Source: Betaproteobacteria bacterium (GTDB lineage Bacteria; Pseudomonadota; Gammaproteobacteria; Burkholderiales; Burkholderiaceae_A). From it: DNA of 64,000 nt. Position numbers and translations under genes: made by a program. The notes beneath the pieces were generated by a model, which searched no databases, was not told the origin of the DNA, and saw only the letters and a program-made list of their open reading frames with translations. The stretch covers positions 24,147 through 88,146 of the forward strand of contig VGHK01000002.1 of the NCBI GenBank assembly GCA_016868305.1. The letters run 5' to 3'. Positions 1 through 9,500 of this stretch are shown here, piece by piece; the stretch's first letter is position 1; each line of letters opens with the position of its first letter.

Positions 1-190
1 CCTCGGGAACCCCCAGCCCCGCGCGGCGAAAGCTGGTGGACTTTCCCAGATGAAGATCAGAGACAAAGGCGGTCTGGCTCACCGCATCAATAAGGGCGCC
101 TTGGGGAGTCAGCCAGAGGCGTTTCTGGTGCACGGCGCCTTCCACACAGTATGCGCCACCGAGATGGGGCCTGCTGAAAGGCCCCTTCAT
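1..190 (-). CDS. pdeM: Ligase-associated DNA damage response endonuclease PdeM (partial)
   Basis: This is the first 63 codons of a gene that runs off the left edge of the window. The translated start contains SDLHLGKSTSFRRAGLGVPE at about residues 44-63. That is the first metal-binding motif (D-x-H) and following segment of the calcineurin-like phosphoesterase PdeM, the nuclease usually encoded with the ATP-dependent ligase and helicase that lie upstream here. Its ATG overlaps the helicase stop codon as ATGA, which indicates translational coupling. The rest of the metallophosphoesterase domain is outside the window, so completeness cannot be judged. Confidence 0.82.
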   Translation of the reverse strand, partial: MKGPFSRPHLGGAYCVEGAVHQKRLWLTPQGALIDAVSQTAFVSDLHLGKSTSFRRAGLGVPE

Positions 191-2754
191 GAAGACAGGC
201 CCGAGGATAGCCCCTTATGGGCATCCTCCAGCATCCTCGCGACGCGGTCGGCAAGCTTCTCACTAGAGAGCTGCTCGCGAAGACGCTCCACCATAAGTGG
301 AAAGGCAAAGGGGCTCGGGCGAGACAGATCAACCCACAGCCATCGGGCCCGGCTGCAACGCTCCAGCGTCTCGCTGAGGTCTTGCAGATTCAGTTCATCG
401 CGCTGCACCTCACGCCAGGACTGCTGCAAGAGGGCATTGTCCGGATCGTATTTCTGAAAGACCTCATAGAAAAGGTTGGAAGAGGCCGCAAACTGACGGC
501 TCGTCTTCTCGGCCCCAGGCATACCCGAGAAGACAAGCCCTGCCACCCGGGCAATCTCGCGAAACCGCCGCTGGGCAAGCCCACCGGCGCGCAAGGCCGA
601 TAACAGGTCTTGGGCCAGACAGTCGTTTCCTGCCAGAATGACCGACCGCAGAGAAGACTCGGTAAGCAGCCCGGCCTGGTCCCGCGGCACCAGCAGTTCG
701 AGCCCATAGTCATTTACCGCGTAAGAAAGGCTGACTGGCGCCTGCTGGGCCAGTCGGTATGCCAGGAGCGTGGCAAGGCCCAGGTGCACCGTGCGGCCCG
801 CAAACGGGTAGACAAAGACATGGGCACCCTCGCGCGAGTCCAGCCTTTCCAGCAGAAAAGAATCGGCCGGGGGCAGGCACGATCGCATCGCCTGTGTAGT
901 AAGCAGTGGCCAAAGCGCGGCGACCTCAGGCGCCTGTCTGGCCGGCAAGGCGGGCGCTGTTTCCCCCGACGCAAAAACGAACGACAGCTGCGACAAGACC
1001 TCGCGCAGCGTGGCCGAGAGCATTCCCGAAAGGGGCATACTGCCGCCATTCCAACGAGGTACCGCGCCAGCCTTTTTCTTGGCCAGTCGTACATAGGCGG
1101 TAAGGTCTTTTACGCGCACGAGTTCAAGCGCCCGGCCTGAGAACAGAAAAGTATCCCCAGGCTTGAGTCGGCCAATAAACGATTCCTCGATCTGACCAAG
1201 ACTGCCGCCCGACACCCAGGCAAGACGAATGCTCGCATCCGACAGAATCGTGCCGATCGACAGGCGATGCCTGCGGGCCATACGGGCATCGGCCATCTGC
1301 CAGCGCCCTACGGCATCAGTCTGCAGACGATGAAACTCAGGATAGGCGGCAAGGCTTGTACCGCCTTGGGAGAGGAACTGCAGCGCCCAGGCAAAGGCCT
1401 CGGGGGTGAGGCTGCGATAGCTGTAGGCGGTGCGCACCTCTTGATAGAGGTGCGCACCCGTCATAGGCCTACCCAGTACCCGGGTGGCAAGGTGCTGCAC
1501 GAGCACATCCATGGGTGCCTGAGGCGGTGGCCGTGACTCAACCCGGCCCGCGGCAAGGGCGCGCTGGGCGGCATAAGACTCCAGGATCTCCAGGGCATGG
1601 GTAGGAACCAGCACCAGCCGCGCGGTCTTGCCTGGCTGATGGCCCGAGCGGCCCGCCCGCTGCAGCAGGCGCGCCAGACCCTTGGGGCTGCCGATCTGCA
1701 GCACCTGTTCCACTGGTGCAAAGTCCACCCCCAGGTCGAGGCTCGAGGTTGCCACCACTGCCTTCAGTAGCCCCTGGGCAATGGCCTTCTCCACCCAGGC
1801 CCGGGTCTGATGATCGAGCGACCCGTGGTGCAAGGCCATGCAGCCGGCCCAGTCCGGCCGTGCCTCTAAAAGCGCCTGATACCAGAGTTCGGCCTGTGAC
1901 CGGGTGTTGGTGAAGACAAGACTGGTCGATGCCCTATCGATTGCCTCGACCACCTGGGCACGCATTGCCAGCCCCAGATGCCCTGCCCAGGGAAATCGCC
2001 CCGCCTGCGCGGGCAGGAGTGTCTCGATCACGATAGGCTTGGCAATATCGCAGGCAATCTGACAGACGGACAGCCCCTGTTCAGACAAAACGCTCGCGCA
2101 CAGGCTCTCAGCCGCCTCATCAAGATTTCCCAGAGTCGCCGATAGACCCCAGGCAATGAATGCCGGCCTCTGGAGAGCATCTGCGGGCATGCCCATGTCT
2201 GTCTGCGCTGATGCCAGCGCGGCTAAGGCAAGTTGCAGCTGTACCCCGCGCTTACTGCCTAAGAGCTCATGCCATTCGTCAGCCACTACCGCATGGACGG
2301 ACTGCAGCAGCACCAGGCCTTGGGGCTTGGAGAGCAACAGGCATAGGCTCTCTGGGGTCGTCACCAGAGCATGCGGGGGCAGGCGGTCCTGGCGCGCCCG
2401 TTCGGCAGTCGAGGTGTCCCCGGTGCGCAGGCCCACCCGCAGCCCGCTGCCTGCCGCATCAGCAAGCCTTTGCAAAGACTGCGCGGTATCAGCGGCCAGG
2501 GCGCGCATGGGCGTGACCCACAAGACCTGAAGACCTGAAGGGGCCGCAGAGGCCCGCGATGGTCGGCCGAACTGCCCTGCTGCATTGCTGAGGATTCGGT
2601 TCAAAAGGCCTCCCCAGATCGCGTAGGTCTTTCCCGTGCCCGTGCCGGCCTGCAACAGCCCCGACCGCCCGCTGGCGATGGCCTGCCAGGCCTGTCTTTG
2701 GAACCCAAAGGGCTGATAGCCCAGCGCCGCAAAGGCCCGTTCGGCCGGCGTCAT
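187..2754 (-). CDS. Ligase-associated DExH-box helicase (Lhr-like)
   Basis: This is an 855-residue superfamily 2 helicase, predicted to unwind nucleic acid during repair. Walker A is GTGTGKT at residues 37-43 and motif II is DEWH, the Lhr-type variant. Motif III is the SAT in GLSATLGN, and motif VI is QRAGRSGH. The large C-terminal region after the RecA-like domains fits the Lhr core and the length usual for ligase-associated helicases. It is the fourth gene of a five-gene minus-strand repair operon. Three bases separate its ATG from the stop of the DUF429 gene upstream, and its TGA overlaps the pdeM start. The family is inferred to act with the ATP-dependent ligase and exonuclease in processing damaged DNA. 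The exact substrate is not shown by sequence. Confidence 0.92.
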   Translation of the reverse strand: MTPAERAFAALGYQPFGFQRQAWQAIASGRSGLLQAGTGTGKTYAIWGGLLNRILSNAAGQFGRPSRASAAPSGLQVLWVTPMRALAADTAQSLQRLADAAGSGLRVGLRTGDTSTAERARQDRLPPHALVTTPESLCLLLSKPQGLVLLQSVHAVVADEWHELLGSKRGVQLQLALAALASAQTDMGMPADALQRPAFIAWGLSATLGNLDEAAESLCASVLSEQGLSVCQIACDIAKPIVIETLLPAQAGRFPWAGHLGLAMRAQVVEAIDRASTSLVFTNTRSQAELWYQALLEARPDWAGCMALHHGSLDHQTRAWVEKAIAQGLLKAVVATSSLDLGVDFAPVEQVLQIGSPKGLARLLQRAGRSGHQPGKTARLVLVPTHALEILESYAAQRALAAGRVESRPPPQAPMDVLVQHLATRVLGRPMTGAHLYQEVRTAYSYRSLTPEAFAWALQFLSQGGTSLAAYPEFHRLQTDAVGRWQMADARMARRHRLSIGTILSDASIRLAWVSGGSLGQIEESFIGRLKPGDTFLFSGRALELVRVKDLTAYVRLAKKKAGAVPRWNGGSMPLSGMLSATLREVLSQLSFVFASGETAPALPARQAPEVAALWPLLTTQAMRSCLPPADSFLLERLDSREGAHVFVYPFAGRTVHLGLATLLAYRLAQQAPVSLSYAVNDYGLELLVPRDQAGLLTESSLRSVILAGNDCLAQDLLSALRAGGLAQRRFREIARVAGLVFSGMPGAEKTSRQFAASSNLFYEVFQKYDPDNALLQQSWREVQRDELNLQDLSETLERCSRARWLWVDLSRPSPFAFPLMVERLREQLSSEKLADRVARMLEDAHKGLSSGLSS

Positions 2755-2757
2755 GGC

Positions 2758-3666
2758 CTAATGGGGTACTGTCGCAATCCAGCCCTCAAGCGGATCGAGA
2801 CAGGCAGGCAGCCCAAAACATGGCTCGGTGGCCGCATGCGCAGCCTGTAGGGCGCAGATCACCGCATCCAGCAGATCGCCACTGCCATCGATGGTCAGTT
2901 GTCGTATCCACCCCGCCGTGGCCACCAGCCGGGGGCGCAGGCCTGCCTCACCACGCAGCAGGGCCCGGAGAATCTGTTGCCGGTGGTAGGCGCGGTCGGA
3001 GTCTTGTTTGGCGCGGGTATCGCTTTTGTACGACTGCCGCGTCACCTGGCGGGCGGTGAACCCCGGATAGGCCTCAAGGGCGATGCGCGCGGGCAGACAA
3101 ATCCGGCTCGCAGCAGCGCTTGCACCAGGCGTATCCGGATCAGCCAAGAAAAAGGCTGTGTTCTCGAGAAGGTCTGGGCACCGGTCACCATGCGCGGGAA
3201 AACACAGCCCGGCCTCGACCATCCTGCCGATGCCGGCCTGCATCATCCAGGCCACGGGCGGGTTCGTCCATCGCATGGCGGGGCTTGACCCCGCGGGCCT
3301 GTCGGTGGCCCGCCATGCAAACTTGTCGCCGACCGGCCGAGAGTCGCACCAGGCCTTAAACCGGGCGCGAATGGCCTCGCGGTCTGCGGCACAGAAAAAC
3401 CGTACAAAGTCACGCCACTGCTCGGGCCAGCCCTCATGGGCAATCAGCACCCGAGGCTGACCAAAGGGCAGGTCGAATCCGCCTAGCCAGGGGCCAGGGG
3501 TAGCCAGGAACGTCTCAAAGGCCGACAGACTCGTCAGGCCCGATACATGACTGAGGCGATAGACCCCATGGCGAAGATCAAGGCTACCGACCGCTACCGT
3601 AATCGGTTTTTTGGGTGTGGGGGCGGAACTGAAGTCGATGCCATAGACCCTCGCTAAGCCATTCAT
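2758..3666 (-). CDS. DUF429 domain protein (predicted RNase H-fold nuclease)
   Basis: This is a 302-residue protein starting with YGIDFSSAP. Asp11 is in the position of the first acidic residue of RNase H-like folds, as expected for DUF429. Later acidic stretches such as GSGDLLDAVICALQAA resemble the C-terminal DxxDA-type motif of that family. No signal peptide or membrane segment is seen. Its ATG overlaps the ligase stop (ATGA), and its own stop lies 3 bases before the helicase ATG, so it is embedded in the ligase operon rather than merely adjacent. DUF429 has no settled function. A nuclease role in the same repair process is inferred from fold and context. Confidence 0.8.
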   Translation of the reverse strand: MNGLARVYGIDFSSAPTPKKPITVAVGSLDLRHGVYRLSHVSGLTSLSAFETFLATPGPWLGGFDLPFGQPRVLIAHEGWPEQWRDFVRFFCAADREAIRARFKAWCDSRPVGDKFAWRATDRPAGSSPAMRWTNPPVAWMMQAGIGRMVEAGLCFPAHGDRCPDLLENTAFFLADPDTPGASAAASRICLPARIALEAYPGFTARQVTRQSYKSDTRAKQDSDRAYHRQQILRALLRGEAGLRPRLVATAGWIRQLTIDGSGDLLDAVICALQAAHAATEPCFGLPACLDPLEGWIATVPH

Positions 3667-5510
3667 TCGGAGGGCTCCGGCGGCACCTGCAGAAATGCCG
3701 CAAGCGCGGAAAGGCAGTCGGCCTGGGCGACCGTCTTGTCAGGACGCAGCCGCAGAATGCGCGGAAACCGCACGGCATAGCCACTCTTGTGGCGGCCCGA
3801 GGCCATGACACCCTCAAAGCCCAGTTCCATCACCAGGCTGGGGGCCACCTGTCGAACCGGCCCGAATTTTTCAAGAATCGATTTGCGAATCACCTGGTCG
3901 ACCTGACGAATCTCTGCATCGGTAAGCCCCGAATAGGCCTTAGCAAAAGGCACGAGCACTGCAGGAGAGACCCGGTCATCCCACAGGGCAAAGCCATAGT
4001 CGGTGTACAGGCCCGCACGCCTGCCGTGGCCCCGCTGGGCATAGACCAGCACGGCATCCACCGAAAACGGGCTGCGCTTCCATTTCCAGCACTCGCCCTG
4101 TGGCGTCTTCTTCTGCCGTCCCTGGCCATAGCCCGCCTGCTGGCGCTTAAGCATAACGCCTTCCACAAAATGCGCCTGAGCCTGCCTCCGCAGTCGCCAG
4201 GCCTCTTGCCACGAGGACAGGGCCAGCAAGGGCGAGAGCCGCAGCTGCTGCATCACCGCCGGGTAGTGCAGACCCGCCTCCCGAACCGCTGCCTCCAGGC
4301 GTGTTCGTCTCTGCGAAAAGGCCAGGGGCCGAAGGTCTTCTGCAGACCATCGCAACAGGTCATAGGCCATGAAGACCGCCGGGGTGCTTTGAAGCAGTCG
4401 GGCCGATGGTCGTTTGCGGCCAAGCCTGGTCTGTAGGGCCGCAAAAGGCTGGGGCCTGTGACTCTGTGCATCCCAGACCAGAATCTCCCCATCCAAGAGC
4501 AGGTCAGCATCCACCGCCTGCGACATGAGGCGCATGGCTGCAGCCAGCTCCGGAAACATCTCGGTGACCAGCTCCTCGCCCCGCGACCAGATAGCCACCG
4601 TCGCGCCACGCACGATTACCTGGGCTCGAATGCCATCCCATTTCCACTCGGCAGACCAGTCTTCTACCGGGCCAAGGCGCTGCCCCAGGGCCGTCGCTGC
4701 AGACTCCGGGTCGGCGAGCACCTCTTCGGCAAGGGTGAGGCTCTGCGCAAGAAAAAAAGGCACCGGCCCAAGCAAAGCCTCGGTCGCCTCGGCGGGAGCG
4801 AGCAGCCGGGTAAAGGCATCGGCAGAGGGCAGATCTGCGGTAAACGCAATCAGCCGGGTGGCCATGGTCTCGCGAGACACTCCAGAAAGCGCAGACAAGG
4901 CTGCCGCCACCATCTGGCGCGACACACCCACCCGCAAGCCCCCGGTAATCAGCTTATTGAGGCAGAAGACCTCTCGTGGCGCGAGCTGCGCCCAGCTCTC
5001 TTGGATCACTGCCTGGGCCGCAGCCTGGTCTGCGTTACGCAGCGGCAGCAGACGATGTCTGATCCAGTCAGAAAGCCCCAGACTCGCCATGGCGGAGCCG
5101 CCGCTGGCCTTGGCTGCATCTACCTGCCCCACCAGCAAGGCTATCGTCTCGGCAAGGTCGCCAACCGTCTGGTAGCACTCCTCAAAGGCCCAATCGGGCA
5201 GGTCAGTGGCGACCATCGCAGCCTGCTTCAAGACCGCCAATGGAACCAGACGTTTCAGGCGTTCGCCTGAGAGCAGCCAGGCAGCCCATGCAGCGTCGGA
5301 AGGAACAGCCTCGCCAAAATACACCTGCAGAACCTGCTGCCTGGCATGGGTTCCATCGGCCTGTTCGAGTTCGATAAGCAGCTGGCTGAATCGGGCCAGG
5401 CCAAGGCCGGAAATGACCGCCTGCGGTGACCCCTGCGACGGCCCCTGTAGTGGCCCCTGCGGCAGGCTGGCGCTTACGGGTAAAAGCGATGGTGCCTGGG
5501 CTTCAGACAT
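3663..5510 (-). CDS. ATP-dependent DNA ligase of the ligase-associated damage response cluster
   Basis: This is a 615-residue nick-sealing ligase that uses ATP, in addition to the NAD-dependent LigA expected elsewhere in the genome. The adenylation motif is KWDGIR with Lys290 as the predicted AMP-carrying residue. LLLDGEILVWD is a further nucleotidyltransferase motif, and the KRSPFSVDAVLVYAQ region leads into the OB-fold. An N-terminal helical domain precedes these. The first 35 or so residues are a low-complexity Pro/Gln/Gly stretch encoded by an imperfect CCCCTG-rich repeat, and this may be non-conserved or indicate a later true start. The start overlaps the exonuclease gene by 8 bases and the stop overlaps the DUF429 start by 4, so expression of all three is probably coupled. 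Confidence 0.92.
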   Translation of the reverse strand: MSEAQAPSLLPVSASLPQGPLQGPSQGSPQAVISGLGLARFSQLLIELEQADGTHARQQVLQVYFGEAVPSDAAWAAWLLSGERLKRLVPLAVLKQAAMVATDLPDWAFEECYQTVGDLAETIALLVGQVDAAKASGGSAMASLGLSDWIRHRLLPLRNADQAAAQAVIQESWAQLAPREVFCLNKLITGGLRVGVSRQMVAAALSALSGVSRETMATRLIAFTADLPSADAFTRLLAPAEATEALLGPVPFFLAQSLTLAEEVLADPESAATALGQRLGPVEDWSAEWKWDGIRAQVIVRGATVAIWSRGEELVTEMFPELAAAMRLMSQAVDADLLLDGEILVWDAQSHRPQPFAALQTRLGRKRPSARLLQSTPAVFMAYDLLRWSAEDLRPLAFSQRRTRLEAAVREAGLHYPAVMQQLRLSPLLALSSWQEAWRLRRQAQAHFVEGVMLKRQQAGYGQGRQKKTPQGECWKWKRSPFSVDAVLVYAQRGHGRRAGLYTDYGFALWDDRVSPAVLVPFAKAYSGLTDAEIRQVDQVIRKSILEKFGPVRQVAPSLVMELGFEGVMASGRHKSGYAVRFPRILRLRPDKTVAQADCLSALAAFLQVPPEPSE

Positions 5511-6510
5511 CGGCGGCCTGGGCGTCGAATTCGGTCTGAAAGGTATCGGCCTGCAAGCCCCGGGCCGAAAGCCAGCGGGCCATGAAGGCAGTCTGCCCGT
5601 GGGTCAGGATCACGCGCGATGCCTGGCTATGATCAATAGCCCAGAGCAGCCCCGGCCAGTCGGCATGATCCGACAGCACAAAGCCCCGCACCCCGGGCTG
5701 GCGGCGCCGTGCCCCCCGAACCGTCATCCATCCCGAGACATTGGCCTGGGAGACGGGCACCTGCTGCCGGCCCAGCCAGTGCGAACCCTGAACCGACTGC
5801 GGCGCGAGCACCAGGTCTCCTGCTGCCAGTCGCGTTGGGGGCGTCTGATCCGCCGGAACCCCGACACCGGCAGCCCGGTAGGCGGCGTTGATCCTTGCAA
5901 CCGCCGCATGCACATAGACAGGGCCAGGGCCGGACCGGATCCCCGCACGATCATCGATCGCCATGATCAGTCGCTGGGCCTTGCCCAGGGCATAGGTATA
6001 GATCAGACAGGCATGGCCGCGCTGCGCCTCTTGCTGCCACCAGAGCAGGATCTCATCAACCACCCGCTGCTGCGCCTGCCAGCGATAGATCGGCAGACCA
6101 AAGGTAGTCTCTGTAATAAAGACATCGGCAGCCACAGGCACAAAGGCATCACAACTCGGGTCGGCAGCCACCCGATAGTCCCCCGACACCACCCAGACCC
6201 GGCCGTCCTTTTCTATCCGAATCTGACTGGCGCCCAGGACATGCCCTGCCGGATGCAGCGACAGCCAGACATCGCCCACTCGCAGAGGCGCCCCAAAGCG
6301 CAAGGCCTGAAAGGAGGTCTGGCTGCCGAGCCGCGCCTGAAACACGGGCAGCCCGCGGGCGGAACACAGCACATGGCTATGGCCAGAACGGGCATGGTCT
6401 GCATGGGCATGGGTGAGCACTGCACGGTCGACGGCACGCCAGGGGTCAATAAAAAAACCGCCGGCTGGGCAGAAGAGCCCCTCGGGGCGCAAGACCACCA
6501 GGTCATCCAT
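5503..6510 (-). CDS. Ligase-associated exonuclease (MBL-fold, SNM1-like)
   Basis: This is a 335-residue metallo-beta-lactamase fold protein. The zinc motif THAHADHA places H34, H36, D38 and H39 as metal ligands, and a beta-CASP-like C-terminal half carries SDHADWPGLL and VILTHGQ. This is the DNA exonuclease that normally leads the ligase-helicase-PdeM cluster. An in-frame extension upstream to 6657 exists but overlaps the end of nudB and lacks family similarity. I chose the ATG at 6510, immediately before DDLVVLRPEGL, which matches family N-termini. The nudB stop is 23 bases upstream, so the repair genes may be transcribed from the nudB promoter. No clear Shine-Dalgarno is visible. Confidence 0.88.
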   Translation of the reverse strand: MDDLVVLRPEGLFCPAGGFFIDPWRAVDRAVLTHAHADHARSGHSHVLCSARGLPVFQARLGSQTSFQALRFGAPLRVGDVWLSLHPAGHVLGASQIRIEKDGRVWVVSGDYRVAADPSCDAFVPVAADVFITETTFGLPIYRWQAQQRVVDEILLWWQQEAQRGHACLIYTYALGKAQRLIMAIDDRAGIRSGPGPVYVHAAVARINAAYRAAGVGVPADQTPPTRLAAGDLVLAPQSVQGSHWLGRQQVPVSQANVSGWMTVRGARRRQPGVRGFVLSDHADWPGLLWAIDHSQASRVILTHGQTAFMARWLSARGLQADTFQTEFDAQAADV

Positions 6511-6533
6511 GGGCAGCGCCAGAAAGAAAGAGG

Positions 6534-7022
6534 CTAAGACAGGGTATCGGGCGGCGATCCGTCTGCAGAAAACGGCCGGCGCTGCGCCAGCATTCGGATA
6601 GCCTTGGCATTGCTCCAGGAGAAGCAGACCTCGGCGGCCGCCTGCCAGGCAAGCCACTGAGACTGCAGGTGCTCACGCGGAGCCAGGCGTATCGGCGCAT
6701 CGGATGGCACGCAGACAGAAAAGACATGTTCCGTATTCTGCGTCACGCCCGGGGCATAGCGATAACGCCAGTGGGGAAAAATCTCGTAGACCTGCGAAAA
6801 TTCCCAGTCGGACCATGCCTCGAGGCCGGCGACCAGCCCAGTCTCTTCGGCGAGTTCCCGTTGGGCCGCCTGCAGCAAAGGCTCATCCATGGCATCCAGG
6901 CTTCCGGTCACCGACTGCCAGAATCCCGGCTTGTCGGCGCGTTCCAAAAGCAGTACTTGCCCTTCTGGGTTATGAATGACCACCAGCACCGACCGCGGAA
7001 TCTTGTAGGGCTTGGTGACCAC
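6534..7022 (-). CDS. nudB: Dihydroneopterin triphosphate diphosphatase
   Basis: This is a 162-residue Nudix hydrolase that begins MVTKPYKIPRSVLVVIHNP, typical of NudB. It removes pyrophosphate from dihydroneopterin triphosphate in folate synthesis. The Nudix box lies at about residues 40-63 and ends RELAEETGL, with E59 and E60 as metal ligands. Spacing from the leading Gly to the first Glu is one residue longer than the textbook box, as I recall for betaproteobacterial NudB. In related genomes nudB follows aspS directly. Here a membrane protein gene separates them. Confidence 0.88.
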   Translation of the reverse strand: MVTKPYKIPRSVLVVIHNPEGQVLLLERADKPGFWQSVTGSLDAMDEPLLQAAQRELAEETGLVAGLEAWSDWEFSQVYEIFPHWRYRYAPGVTQNTEHVFSVCVPSDAPIRLAPREHLQSQWLAWQAAAEVCFSWSNAKAIRMLAQRRPFSADGSPPDTLS

Positions 7023-7042
7023 AGGCGCTGTTCTTTCGCGCG

Positions 7043-7696
7043 TCAGCGCAGGGGCAGTAGGGCCGCAAGCATCAGACCCACCAGCATGATCAGTACGTAA
7101 ATGAAGATCGCAGAGGTCATGAGCTGACGGCTTGCACCAGTCTCGGCAGTATCAGCCATGGCAATGCGGCGGGCGTGCCAGGCGGGTACCGCTGCGACAC
7201 TGGCCCAGATGGCCGCTGCAGGCAGCCAGTTGTAGAGACCCGCAAACGGAAGGGCCAGGCACGCAATATAGATGCTCACCGCTGCATGGCGGGCAGAGGC
7301 CTCAGAGTCGGGGCGTTGCGAAAACCAGTAGGCAAGCATGGCAAGGCCCAGCGTGAGACCAACCACAAAGGCCATGGGCAGCCACTGCCCGGACAGGTTT
7401 CCTGCCACAAGCACGACAACAAAAAAGTTCACAAAGACAATACTGAATGCCCGCACCCAGACTGGCCAGATCGATGGGTCATCCAGGACATTCGGCGCAA
7501 ATCGACGAAACAAGATCTGGCCCAGAAGCGCCAGGCCCGCATAGACCGCGGAGAGGGTAAGCCGCGTCTCGTCGAGACTTGGGTCACCAATCCAGGCAAC
7601 AGCAAGGCCATAGAACACCGCCATCGGCCCATAGACCAGGGCACGCCAGTGGCCGCGGTGCGTCAACCGGGCAGGCGACGCGAGGGGCGCGGTCAT
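7043..7696 (-). CDS. Unrecognised polytopic membrane protein
   Basis: I do not recognise this 217-residue protein. It has about seven hydrophobic segments, at roughly residues 19-37, 45-62, 82-100, 106-124, 140-157, 158-172 and 194-215, so it should be an integral inner-membrane protein. Short charged loops include [13 protein letters not shown] and [13 protein letters not shown]. No cofactor or catalytic motif stands out. The start overlaps the aspS stop as ATGA, which suggests coupled translation with the tRNA synthetase, and the stop is 20 bases before nudB. It interrupts the usual aspS-nudB adjacency of Burkholderiales, so it may be lineage-specific. Confidence 0.8.
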   Translation of the reverse strand: MTAPLASPARLTHRGHWRALVYGPMAVFYGLAVAWIGDPSLDETRLTLSAVYAGLALLGQILFRRFAPNVLDDPSIWPVWVRAFSIVFVNFFVVVLVAGNLSGQWLPMAFVVGLTLGLAMLAYWFSQRPDSEASARHAAVSIYIACLALPFAGLYNWLPAAAIWASVAAVPAWHARRIAMADTAETGASRQLMTSAIFIYVLIMLVGLMLAALLPLR

Positions 7697-9489
7697 GCCA
7701 GGATCTTGGGCGCCTCTCGCAGGCGAATATGCAGTTCGCGCAGCTGGCGGTCATCGACCAAGGAGGGAGCCTGGGTCAGCAGACACTGCGCCCTCTGGGT
7801 CTTGGGAAAGGCAATCACGTCACGAATCGAGTCTGCACCTGTCATGAGTGTCACCAAGCGGTCCAGACCGAAGGCAAGCCCGCCGTGCGGGGGCGCCCCG
7901 TATCGCAGGGCATCGAGCAGAAAGCCAAACTTTACTTGCGCCTCTTCTTCGCCAATGTTCAAGGCGCGAAAGACCTTGCTCTGCACCGCTTCGGTATGAA
8001 TTCGCACAGAGCCGCCGCCGAGTTCCCAGCCATTGAGCACCATATCGTAGGCCTTGGCCAGACAGGCGCCAGGATTGGTCTCCATAAGGTCTTCGTGACC
8101 GTCCTTGGGGGCAGTAAACGGATGGTGCACGGCCGTCCATCGGCCAGCCTCTTCGTCGCGCTCAAACATGGGGAAGTCCACCACCCACAGAGGCTTCCAG
8201 CCCTGGGTGAACAGACCATGGCTGCGGCCAAATTCACTGTGGCCAATTTTGACCCGCAGGGCCCCGAGGGCATCATTCACGATCTTGTCTTTATCAGCAC
8301 CGAAAAACAAAATGTCTCCATCTTGTGCCCCGGAGCGCTGCAGAATTGATTGCAATGCCTGGTCATGAATGTTCTTTACGATCGGCGACTGCAGCCCGTC
8401 CCGACCCTGGGCGATGGCATTCACTTTAATCCAGGCCAACCCCTTGGCACCGTAAATCTTCACAAACTCGGTATAGCCATCAATCTCGCTGCGCGAAAGC
8501 GCGCCTCCGCCGGGTACCCGCAGGGCCACCACCCGGCCATTCGGAAGACGCGCGGGCTCGGAGAAGACCTTGAAGTCAACATCAGCCACCAGGTCGGTAA
8601 TCTCGGTGAATTCAAGCGATACCCGCAGATCGGGCTTATCGGATCCGTAGCGGCCCATGGCATCGGCATAGGTCATGACCGGAAACGGGTCAGGAAGCGC
8701 AACCTGCATGGTGTCAGCAAACACCCCGCGAATCATGGTCTCAAACAAGGCGCGAATCTGCTGTTCGGTGAGAAAAGACGTCTCGCAGTCTATCTGTGTG
8801 AACTCGGGCTGGCGGTCTGCGCGCAGGTCTTCGTCACGGAAACACTTGGTGATCTGGTAGTAGCGGTCAAAACCCGCCACCATGAGCAGCTGCTTAAAAA
8901 GCTGTGGCGACTGCGGAAGGGCAAAAAACGCGCCCTCATGGACACGCGATGGCACAAGGTAGTCGCGGGCACCCTCCGGGGTGGACTTGGTGAGCATGGG
9001 GGTCTCAATATCGATAAACCCCTGGCCATCGAGGTAGCAACGCACGGCCATAGCTACTTTGTAGCGCAGCATCAGGTTTTTTTGCATCGCAGGGCGTCTC
9101 AGGTCGAGCACTCGATGGGTGAGCCGGGTGGTCTCCGAGAGATGGTCGTCATCTAACTGAAAAGGTGGGGTCACCGAAGCATTGAGGATCTGCAGGTCGT
9201 GACAGAGCAGCTCGATCTCGCCGCTCTTCATCGCGGGGTTGGTGGTTCCCTCCGGCCGACGCCGCACCTTACCCGTGATGCGCAGGCAGAATTCATTGCG
9301 TACCGACTCGGCGGTGGCAAACATGCTCGGCCGATCAGGGTCGCAGACCACCTGGGCAAGACCCTCGCGGTCGCGCAGGTCGATAAAAATCACACCCCCA
9401 TGGTCACGACGACGGTGCACCCAGCCGCAGAGTGAGACCACCTCGTCGAGCTGATCGGCCGATAACTGGCCGCAATAATGACTACGCAT
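7693..9489 (-). CDS. aspS: Aspartate-tRNA ligase
   Basis: This is a 598-residue class II aminoacyl-tRNA synthetase that charges tRNA-Asp (or tRNA-Asp/Asn in the non-discriminating form). The N-terminal OB-fold anticodon-binding domain includes [19 protein letters not shown]. Class II motif 2 is [17 protein letters not shown] and motif 3 is [12 protein letters not shown]. The bacterial GAD insertion sits in the middle, at about residues 280-420. Length matches bacterial AspRS. A possible ribosome site (AAGGCG) precedes the ATG. The gene sits between a DUF502 gene and the unrecognised membrane protein, whose start overlaps its stop. Confidence 0.97.
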   Translation of the reverse strand: MRSHYCGQLSADQLDEVVSLCGWVHRRRDHGGVIFIDLRDREGLAQVVCDPDRPSMFATAESVRNEFCLRITGKVRRRPEGTTNPAMKSGEIELLCHDLQILNASVTPPFQLDDDHLSETTRLTHRVLDLRRPAMQKNLMLRYKVAMAVRCYLDGQGFIDIETPMLTKSTPEGARDYLVPSRVHEGAFFALPQSPQLFKQLLMVAGFDRYYQITKCFRDEDLRADRQPEFTQIDCETSFLTEQQIRALFETMIRGVFADTMQVALPDPFPVMTYADAMGRYGSDKPDLRVSLEFTEITDLVADVDFKVFSEPARLPNGRVVALRVPGGGALSRSEIDGYTEFVKIYGAKGLAWIKVNAIAQGRDGLQSPIVKNIHDQALQSILQRSGAQDGDILFFGADKDKIVNDALGALRVKIGHSEFGRSHGLFTQGWKPLWVVDFPMFERDEEAGRWTAVHHPFTAPKDGHEDLMETNPGACLAKAYDMVLNGWELGGGSVRIHTEAVQSKVFRALNIGEEEAQVKFGFLLDALRYGAPPHGGLAFGLDRLVTLMTGADSIRDVIAFPKTQRAQCLLTQAPSLVDDRQLRELHIRLREAPKILA

Positions 9490-9500
9490 ACAAACGCCTT

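Noticed and set aside
6511..6657. Upstream N-terminal extension of the exonuclease
   Set aside because: It overlaps the nudB 3' end and lacks similarity. ATG 6510 fits the family start.
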